DNA of 64,000 nucleotides from the NCBI GenBank assembly GCA_035652095.1, contig DASREM010000003.1:1-64000 (forward strand). Reading direction: 5' to 3'. The DNA is from DASREM01 sp035652095 (GTDB taxonomy: Bacteria; Acidobacteriota; Terriglobia; Terriglobales; Acidobacteriaceae). Position numbers and translations under genes: made by a program. This document shows positions 53,451-61,133 of this stretch, in pieces. Under the pieces are notes generated by a model, which worked only from the letters and a program-made list of their open reading frames with translations, made no database searches and was not told the DNA's origin. The first letter of the stretch is position 1. Each line of letters opens with the position of its first letter.

Positions 53451-56400
53451 TCAATCGTTCGAAGCTGAGACAAGGTCGCCCTGCGCGAGGAGAGACTTAC
53501 CACATTCGGGGTTCTCTGCCACTGCCAAACGGCCCGCGATACGCTCTTTCAGTTGGGTGGCGAGCACAGTCACGTAGGGCTCCAGCAGCATCGAGTGCGG
53601 GTTCACCGCGACCTCGACAATGTCGAGTCCACCGATAGCCAGGTCCGCCCATCCCATGTTCGGATCGGGATAGAACTTGTAATTGAAGCGAGGTTTGAAC
53701 AGGGTCACTACACCTGGGTACGGAACGGGGTTGTAGTGCTCCGCCGCATAGTCGTTGATTGCCTGCACCTTGGCTTCGGCGCCGGACGTAGCGCGGCTTA
53801 CCCCTTCGTCCTGAGTCGAACCGGGCATCGAGGTCTTCAGGTTTGCCAACTCACCTCCGAACCCGAGCCGGGTTTTCTCTTTCAAATACGAAATCATGTC
53901 GGCCGGGCGCAAGCGGGAGACATTAGCGAGGTGAAATTTGGCCTTCTGCACAAGGAACGACCGGAAACTGACTTTCAGGGCAAGGCTGTAATTGTAGGTG
54001 TCAAGCATCGCAACCAACGGGACCTCCTGTCCCTGGGAGCGAAGTATCTGCGCCATCTCATATGCAATCGTGCCACCAAGACAGTAACCACCAATGTAGT
54101 AGGGACCTTCAGGCTGAACGGTTTTTATCTCCCTGACATAACAATCCGCCATCTCCTCGATGGTGCGTAGCGGTTCACTGTCTCCGTCCAGACCCTTGGA
54201 TTGCAAACCGTACAGCGGAACGTCTGGCGCAAGATGCTCGCCCAGGCTTCGATACAACAGAACGTTCCCCCCGGCTCCGTGGACCAGGAACAGCGGCGGC
54301 CTCGATCCCTTGGGGTTGATTGCCACCAACGGAGACCAGGATTTCTTTGCTCCCCCGTTCTGTAAGAGCACCGCGAGTTTTTCGATGGTGGGACAAGTAA
54401 ATAGCGTAGCAAGCGGCAGTTTCTTGCCAAACTCGTTCTCAATTTTCGCAAACAGGGAAACTGCTGAAAGCGATTGTCCTCCCAAATCAAAGAAGTTCGC
54501 CGTGGTGCTCACCTTGGGAACATTCAAGGTCGCAGACCACAAACGAGCGAGCCGGTCTTCTGTCTGGTTTCTGGGGGCAACATATGGCAAGTCACGCGGT
54601 TTCGACGTTCCGCTCGCAGACGCGGGTAGAACGATCCGGCACGGTCTCGGCACTCTCGATTCCTCGTTTCCGCTCACCAGGGGCAGTCCACTGAGTCGCT
54701 GGTTTGCATTCACTGTCAGAATCTGCAGGAGCGCCTGAAATGCGACTAGCCACTGGCGGACTGTGTCCGCATTGAAAAGGTTGCTGTTATAGTCGCACTC
54801 GATCAGTAATGTATTTCCTTCGTCCACTACATTGAAGCCAAGATCGTAGTGGAAATAGAACCGCGGACCCGAGGTGATGCGGGATGTGCAGTTTGCGAAG
54901 TGCACTCCGGTCAAGGCCGGATCCAGGTTGAAAATCACCGGCGCCAGCGGAATCCGCCTGGGATCAGGCGCGATATCGAGCTTTTGAATAAGGCTTCCCA
55001 GGTTCGTATTCCAATATTCCTGGGCATCGAGGATCAGTTTCTGGGTGCTGGTTAACAAATCTACGAACGATGTTTGGGGGCCAACCTGGAAGCGGAAGGG
55101 TAAAGTATGAACGCATTGCCCAACCAGGCTATTGAAGCCCAAGGCTCCCTGCCCTGCGAATGGGACCCCAATGACGAAATCATCGATTCCGCTCAGCCGA
55201 TATAACCACGTCGAAAACGCTGTCAGCAGAAACGCGAAAGGCGTGTTTCTTAATTCCCGGGCGGTCCGCTTAATCTCGTCGTAGGATTTTGGCTCCAGGC
55301 GCAAGTTTGCCCGCGCCGCCTCGTAAGACCGAACCGCCATGCGAGGGCTGTCCATTGGCAAATCAAACGGCCGCGGCAGGTTCTTGAGCTGTGATAGCCA
55401 GAAGTTCTCGCACGCCCTCGTGGACTCTGAGCCTCTTTCCTGCACCTGCCACGACGCGTAATCACGCATCTGTTCAGGTTCCTCCGGGGACAGTTCGCGT
55501 TTGTCAACGAAGGCCGTATAGAACTTTCCGGTCTCTTCCAGAACCACCTTGAAACCCCAACCATCGCAGATGATCATGTGCGCTGTGAATACCAGCAGAT
55601 GCTTGTCTGGAGACAGCTTGATCAGCTGAAAGGAGGCGAGCGGGCCGTTGAGCAAGTCGAATACCTGCCGCCCATCCCGTTCAAGAATCTCGGTCATCTT
55701 CGCTGCCGCTTCGGACGACGACAGGGTTCCCAGATCATGGCAACGCAAGTCGATTGGCATGCTTGGATGAACCACAACCTTTGTTCCATCCTCGCTGAAG
55801 GTAGAACGCAAGGCCTCATGTCGGTTCACGACCTGGCCGATCGCCCACTCAAGTGCGGCAACGCTGATCGCACCGGTAATCTCAACGACATTCGTCCCGT
55901 TACTTGCGGCGGACGCCTCCGGGCGCATCTGTGAAGCGATCCACATTTCCTTCTGTAATTCTGTGGGCACATGTTCGGCCGAGGTCGCGGACGCAGGAGT
56001 TGTCAGATTTCGTGGTCCGGGCACAAAGGCTGGTGAGAACTCGGACCGAGACTCGGTTGCAGCTCTGCCGGGCAGCTTTGAAACATTTCCGAAAATCTCA
56101 GCTTCTACCATCGCCTCCACACTCTCGGTGAACGCTTGCACCACAAAGTCGACGTCCTGCTCGCTGTGAGAATCAGTCATGTAGCACGGGAATCCTTCCA
56201 CCAGGTGAACGCCGCGATAGCGCAGGTGGAATCCAAACAGGTTCGCAAGCTCTGCCTGCTCTTTGTTCCGCAAATACATCTGCGATGTGAAGTGCGGCAG
56301 CTCGATGTCGAGCTCATATTTCTTGAACAGGTCGTTGACTCGGGCCGCAAATCTGGATGCCCTGTCAGCAACCCGTTGCTGCAATGCGGGTCCTTCCTTG

Positions 56401-58187
56401 ATCAGGTGTTTGAGAGTGGCATGTGCTGCCGCGATCGCCAGCGGATGTCGCACAAAAGTTCCGGCAAAGAACGTCACACCCGCTTCCGGGAAAGAGTCGT
56501 CGCCGTATTGCCAGTAGCCGCCATCGAAAACGTCCATGACATCGGTACGCCCTGCGACCACCCCAATCGGCATGCCCCCCGCAAGCACCTTCCCGTAAGT
56601 CGCAAGGTCGGCTTCCACCTCAAAGTAAGCCTGCGCGCCTCCGGGAGCGCACCGGAAGCCGGTAACCACTTCGTCGAAGACCAGCACGATCCCGAGTTCG
56701 CGCGTGATGCGCCGCAATTCATGGAGAAATTCCCGGGGTTGGAACTCGGGCCTGCGGCTCTGAACCGGTTCAACGATCACCGCCGCAATCTCTGCCGCGT
56801 GCTTCTTGATGAGCGCGAGCGCCTCGTCGGTGCCGTATTCCATGACATACGTATCATCTACGCTCTGGGCCGGGATCCCGGGTGCTGATGGCAATGTGCG
56901 TAACTGGCCATTCCGATTCGCCTGGTGCACCAGGACCTGGTCGAAATTGCCGTGGTAGTCGCGTGAGAAGACGACGACCTTGTCGCGCCCGGTGTAGGTG
57001 CGCGATAACCGCATCGCCGCTTGCACTGCTTCCGAACCCGAGCATGTGAAACTTGCGCGCTCCATGCCTGTCAGCTGGCAGATCATCTCAGCAACTTCAC
57101 CCACCAATGGTGTCTGCGGACCAATCTCAAACCCGTGGCTCAGTTGCTCTTCGATTGCTTTGGTGACGAAAGTCGGGGCGTGCCCCAGAAAAATTGGACC
57201 GAACCCGTTGAGCATGTCAATGTACTGATTTCCATCAACGTCCCAGAGCTTCGAACCTTGCGAGCGCTGCACCCAGATCGGGTACACCATCTCTTTCCAG
57301 CGACGGTTAAAACCAGCCGCGGTGCGTGGATCTGCGAGGCACTTCCGGTAACGCTGTGTGCGCTGCTTCGAGCCTGCCGTTTTTCGAGTGTAGTTTGCAA
57401 TAAGCTGGTCGAGATGTTGTTGCTGCTTCTCCGGAAGGGTTTGCGGGCCGTTCGCATGGATGACCCCGGGGCCAAAGCCCGCCGACACTTTCACGACTCC
57501 ATCATCTTTTGACTTGGGCGTCGTCAGCTTCACCTCAGGCGCAGCGCTCTTCTTCTCGGATGGCGCCGCAACCTGTGGAACGGGAACTTGTAATTGCACC
57601 AGTGGGGCTGGAGCCGTCGTTGCAACCGTGCCTGCTTCAGGCAGGCGAGCCATGGATTCTGCGGGAAGGCCTTGCAGGAATTTCAACTGGTCCGCCATCA
57701 GCTCAAGCTGCCGTACCAGCACGGCTTCCAAGCCGGCAAACGACGCCGGTTCCTGGACTACGGAGGCCATCATCGAATTTGCTTCCTCGATGAGAGGTTG
57801 GGTTTGTGCCGGATTCGCGATGGAAGCATAGTTGGTCCCGATCGGCTCAGGCACAGCAGGCGTCGGACTGGGAGTTGCTTCGACTGTCATGGGAGCGTTC
57901 TCCTCTACATCTATTGCGCTGATCGCTTGCTCCTTGGGCAATTTGTCATCCAGGTAAGCACACAGAGCGGCGATGGTGGGCAGATCGCTAAACAGCTGCC
58001 GGAAGGTGATGCGAAGTCCAAACGCCTTCTGGAGAGCAGCGCTGAGCTGCGTCAGGAAAAGAGAGTCGAACCCCAATTCAAGGAACGAGGCACTCCCTGA
58101 AATGTTTTCCAGCGAGACACCCGAGAGGTCCCCGGCGATCTCGCGAACTTGTTCAATCAGGCGCTCGCGTCGATTAATCAGTGACAT
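53451..58187 (-). CDS. Hybrid PKS-NRPS: ACP - aminotransferase - C - PCP - TE
   Basis: A 1578-residue megasynthase. ACP at about 5-80 (GFDSLF, Ser42); Pro/Ala-rich linker; AMT class III aminotransferase at about 290-700 (PLP Lys533 in YGKVLAGGMP), of the microcystin McyE/mycosubtilin type that turns a beta-ketoacyl chain into a beta-aminoacyl one; condensation domain at about 740-1165; PCP at about 1205-1278 (LGGQSLS, Ser1239); type I thioesterase at about 1290-1555. Odd points: the C motif HHxxxDG reads HMIICDG (H870, M871); the TE GxSxG motif reads GYCLGG (Cys1369); no adenylation domain serves the PCP. It overlaps the KS-AT gene by 14 nt. Release by TE presumably gives a beta-amino product. 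Confidence 0.93.
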   Translation of the reverse strand: MSLINRRERLIEQVREIAGDLSGVSLENISGSASFLELGFDSLFLTQLSAALQKAFGLRITFRQLFSDLPTIAALCAYLDDKLPKEQAISAIDVEENAPMTVEATPSPTPAVPEPIGTNYASIANPAQTQPLIEEANSMMASVVQEPASFAGLEAVLVRQLELMADQLKFLQGLPAESMARLPEAGTVATTAPAPLVQLQVPVPQVAAPSEKKSAAPEVKLTTPKSKDDGVVKVSAGFGPGVIHANGPQTLPEKQQQHLDQLIANYTRKTAGSKQRTQRYRKCLADPRTAAGFNRRWKEMVYPIWVQRSQGSKLWDVDGNQYIDMLNGFGPIFLGHAPTFVTKAIEEQLSHGFEIGPQTPLVGEVAEMICQLTGMERASFTCSGSEAVQAAMRLSRTYTGRDKVVVFSRDYHGNFDQVLVHQANRNGQLRTLPSAPGIPAQSVDDTYVMEYGTDEALALIKKHAAEIAAVIVEPVQSRRPEFQPREFLHELRRITRELGIVLVFDEVVTGFRCAPGGAQAYFEVEADLATYGKVLAGGMPIGVVAGRTDVMDVFDGGYWQYGDDSFPEAGVTFFAGTFVRHPLAIAAAHATLKHLIKEGPALQQRVADRASRFAARVNDLFKKYELDIELPHFTSQMYLRNKEQAELANLFGFHLRYRGVHLVEGFPCYMTDSHSEQDVDFVVQAFTESVEAMVEAEIFGNVSKLPGRAATESRSEFSPAFVPGPRNLTTPASATSAEHVPTELQKEMWIASQMRPEASAASNGTNVVEITGAISVAALEWAIGQVVNRHEALRSTFSEDGTKVVVHPSMPIDLRCHDLGTLSSSEAAAKMTEILERDGRQVFDLLNGPLASFQLIKLSPDKHLLVFTAHMIICDGWGFKVVLEETGKFYTAFVDKRELSPEEPEQMRDYASWQVQERGSESTRACENFWLSQLKNLPRPFDLPMDSPRMAVRSYEAARANLRLEPKSYDEIKRTARELRNTPFAFLLTAFSTWLYRLSGIDDFVIGVPFAGQGALGFNSLVGQCVHTLPFRFQVGPQTSFVDLLTSTQKLILDAQEYWNTNLGSLIQKLDIAPDPRRIPLAPVIFNLDPALTGVHFANCTSRITSGPRFYFHYDLGFNVVDEGNTLLIECDYNSNLFNADTVRQWLVAFQALLQILTVNANQRLSGLPLVSGNEESRVPRPCRIVLPASASGTSKPRDLPYVAPRNQTEDRLARLWSATLNVPKVSTTANFFDLGGQSLSAVSLFAKIENEFGKKLPLATLFTCPTIEKLAVLLQNGGAKKSWSPLVAINPKGSRPPLFLVHGAGGNVLLYRSLGEHLAPDVPLYGLQSKGLDGDSEPLRTIEEMADCYVREIKTVQPEGPYYIGGYCLGGTIAYEMAQILRSQGQEVPLVAMLDTYNYSLALKVSFRSFLVQKAKFHLANVSRLRPADMISYLKEKTRLGFGGELANLKTSMPGSTQDEGVSRATSGAEAKVQAINDYAAEHYNPVPYPGVVTLFKPRFNYKFYPDPNMGWADLAIGGLDIVEVAVNPHSMLLEPYVTVLATQLKERIAGRLAVAENPECGKSLLAQGDLVSASND

Positions 58188-61131
58188 GATTTGATTTCCC
58201 GGCGACAGCTCGTCTACGGAGCATTTCCAGCTGTTGCGTCATGAGTTGCAGTTGCTTCTCGATCAGGTTGCGGGCATTGACTTGGGTACCGGCAGCGGCT
58301 ACCCGCTGCGGTAACGTTGGCATTCCAGTGCGGGCAACAACAGGGGAGGACCCATTCGCTACCACGTGCTTTCCGTTCTCATTGGCGGGTCGTTCCGTTA
58401 ACGACGAGATACTGGTTTTGGTCGAGGCCATGATTTGCGGGGGAGGGGCGATCCAATAGCTCTTTCTCTCGAAGGGATAAGTCGGAAGTGACAGTCGTCT
58501 CCGCTTCTCGTTCGAGTGGAAGCCACTCCAATCCGCCTCGATTCCGCTCTGCCACAAACGGCCCAGTGAAGTGAGGATGGCTTCTGTCTCGCCTACCTTG
58601 GCGTCATAGGCTCCGAGAGAAGTGAGAGCGGCAAATCCACTGGGCTTGGAAGGCTGCTGCAACACAAGTTGTGTGAGAGCTTGTCCAGGACCGACTTCCA
58701 GGAAGGTCGTGGCTCCGCTCCTGATCGCAGTCTCCACCGCCTGACCGAAGCGCACCGTGTGCCTCAATTGGCCGGCCCAGTAGGAACCTTCGGGGGCACT
58801 CTGGGGATCCATGTATGTGCCGGTAAATGTCGAAATCCAGGGTATCGCCGGCTTCTCCGCGCGCACACTACCGGCGAGTTCCGCAAAACGGTTGACAATG
58901 GGATCCATCATCGAAGAATGGAATGCATGGGAGGTAGGTAACAGGCGACAGAAGACTCCCGAAGCTTCGAAGTCTTTCTGCAGTTCCCGCAGCGCCTCCG
59001 TGGGGCCGGAGAGCGTCGTCAGAAATGGACTGTTGACCGCTGCGATCGCAACGCCTTCAGGTAATAGTTTTTCGACTTCCGCGCTACCCTGCCGCACGGC
59101 CAGCATGGATCCTGGCGGAAGGTCCTGCATCATCTTGGCTCGGCCTGCCAGAATCGCGAGAGCATCCTCCAGGGTGAAAACTCCTGCCAATACAGCAGCC
59201 ACGTATTCCCCAACGCTGTGCCCGATGAGCAACGAAGGCTGAATGCCCCAGGACCCCCATAAAGTTGCCAGCGCGTATTCCAGGGTAAAAATTGCCGGCT
59301 GGGTTACACGGGTTTCATGGATTTGCTTCTCTGCTTGCGTCTTTCCCGCTTCGTCGGGATACAGCACCGAACGGATATCGAACCCGAGATGATTTCGCAG
59401 GCACTCGGCACAGCGATCTACGGCATCCCGGAACACCGCCTCCGATTGATAAAGTTCTCGGCCCATATTTACGTATTGCGAACCCTGGCCGGGAAACAGG
59501 AACACAACCGACGGGCTCTGAGCGGGAGCCGCCGCCAGGAATTTGCTTTCATGCTCTGCAGCCTTGAGCCGCTCTAAGGCTTCCGCCGCACTGTTGGCGC
59601 ATAACACTTGCCGGTGCCGGAAGCGTTGACGTCCACGCTGCAAAGTGTAAGCAACGTCGGCCAAAGAACCCTCCGGATGGTTCTCCATGTACTCAGCCAG
59701 GCGGATTGACATGGCTCGCAAGGCCGCGGGTGTCTTCGCCGAAATCAGAATCAGTTGCGTGTTGCGCGAAGGGCCGGATGCCTCACGCGGAGGAGCTTCT
59801 TCGACGACGACGTGGGCATTCGTACCTCCGATCCCCATCGCGCTTACGCCCGCGCGTCTTGGCGCATCACTGCGCTTCCAATCAAGAGGTTGCGAAACCG
59901 GAAAAAAGGGGCTATTGCGAAAATCAATTTTTGGGTTCGGAGACTTGAAATGGAGAAGCGGTGGGATGCACTCGTGCTGCAGTTGCAGCACCGTCTTGAT
60001 CAGCCCGGTCGCTCCGGCAGCGATATCAAGGTGACCGATATGCGTTTTGCCCGTACCTAAGGCGCAATATTCGTTTCGTGTGGACCCGCCACGACGGAAG
60101 GCGGCCGTCAAAGCCGCTACCTCGATTGGATCTCCGAGGGGGGTCGCTGTCCCGTGGGCTTCAATGTACGAAACCGTGTCGGGATGAATGCCTGCGGCCG
60201 CTTGCGCCATGGCAATAGCTTCCGCCTGGGCATTGACGCTAGGCGCCGCATAACCAATCTTGTCTGAACCGTCGTTATTCACCGCGAATCCCTTGATGAC
60301 CGCGAGAACAGGATCACAATCGGCAATAGCATCGGACAACCGCTTCAGCAAAACGACGGCGACTCCGTGGCCAAAAACTGTCCCGCACGCATCGGCATCG
60401 AAGGTCCGGCAGGTGCCATCAGCCGAAGCAAGCCCTTCTTCCTGGTACCGGTAATCGCGCTTCTGCGGAAAGGTAATCGAAACTCCGCCCGCCAGCGCCA
60501 TGTCACATTGATAAGTCAACAGACTCGTACAGGCCTGGCACACCGCTACGAGTGAAGTTGAGCATGCCGATTGAACCGTCATGCTCGGCCCGCGCAGGTC
60601 GAGCTTGTACGATACGCGCGTCGGCATGAAGTCCTTATCGTTTCCCAGCATCGTCTGGTAGGCGCCGACCTGGTAGTTCGCGCTGAAATCCGCCGCGAAT
60701 GCCCTGTCCTTGCAGAGGTTGTGAAGCAAGTACGTGTTCATGCTGAGGCCGGCATAAACACCGATCAGCCCCGGATACTGGTCCGGCGCGTGGCCAGAAC
60801 TCTCCAGCGCCTCCCACGCACATTCCAGGAACAGCCGATGCTGCGGATCGATCAGTTGCGCTTCCTTCGGGTACATGCCGAAGAAATCGGCATCGAAAAG
60901 ATCGGCGTCCTCCAGGATGCCGCGCGCACGGATCATTCTCTGCCCTTGCGCATCGCCATCGGCAGACGCAACTGTGTACTCCAGTTCTGACTCCTCGAAG
61001 CGCGAAATCGACTCGACCCCCTGGACAAGGTTTTGCCAGAATTGCTCAACATCGCGAGCGCCGGGAAATCTTCCCGACATACCAACGATTGCGATGGTCT
61101 CAGGAGCAGGACTTACGTTGTTTTCGTCCAC
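58174..61131 (-). CDS. Type I polyketide synthase: KS - AT
   Basis: A 985-residue PKS without its own carrier. KS at about 12-445 with Cys190 (SACSTSL), His326 (EAHGTATPLGDP) and H366 (GKTHIGHLDIAAG). AT at about 540-840 with Ser638 (GHSVGEY) and the HAFH motif (734-737) typical of malonyl-CoA. No KR, DH, ER or ACP; the ACP begins the next protein. The C-terminal helix (NLIEKQLQLMTQQLEMLRRR) parallels a helix in the next protein (VLVRQLELMADQLKFLQ) and may dock. It takes the aminoacyl chain from the NRPS PCP and adds one ketide unit that stays a beta-ketone. Its ATG is 2 nt after the NRPS stop. Confidence 0.95.
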   Translation of the reverse strand: MDENNVSPAPETIAIVGMSGRFPGARDVEQFWQNLVQGVESISRFEESELEYTVASADGDAQGQRMIRARGILEDADLFDADFFGMYPKEAQLIDPQHRLFLECAWEALESSGHAPDQYPGLIGVYAGLSMNTYLLHNLCKDRAFAADFSANYQVGAYQTMLGNDKDFMPTRVSYKLDLRGPSMTVQSACSTSLVAVCQACTSLLTYQCDMALAGGVSITFPQKRDYRYQEEGLASADGTCRTFDADACGTVFGHGVAVVLLKRLSDAIADCDPVLAVIKGFAVNNDGSDKIGYAAPSVNAQAEAIAMAQAAAGIHPDTVSYIEAHGTATPLGDPIEVAALTAAFRRGGSTRNEYCALGTGKTHIGHLDIAAGATGLIKTVLQLQHECIPPLLHFKSPNPKIDFRNSPFFPVSQPLDWKRSDAPRRAGVSAMGIGGTNAHVVVEEAPPREASGPSRNTQLILISAKTPAALRAMSIRLAEYMENHPEGSLADVAYTLQRGRQRFRHRQVLCANSAAEALERLKAAEHESKFLAAAPAQSPSVVFLFPGQGSQYVNMGRELYQSEAVFRDAVDRCAECLRNHLGFDIRSVLYPDEAGKTQAEKQIHETRVTQPAIFTLEYALATLWGSWGIQPSLLIGHSVGEYVAAVLAGVFTLEDALAILAGRAKMMQDLPPGSMLAVRQGSAEVEKLLPEGVAIAAVNSPFLTTLSGPTEALRELQKDFEASGVFCRLLPTSHAFHSSMMDPIVNRFAELAGSVRAEKPAIPWISTFTGTYMDPQSAPEGSYWAGQLRHTVRFGQAVETAIRSGATTFLEVGPGQALTQLVLQQPSKPSGFAALTSLGAYDAKVGETEAILTSLGRLWQSGIEADWSGFHSNEKRRRLSLPTYPFERKSYWIAPPPQIMASTKTSISSLTERPANENGKHVVANGSSPVVARTGMPTLPQRVAAAGTQVNARNLIEKQLQLMTQQLEMLRRRAVAGKSNHVTD

Positions 61132-61133
61132 GG

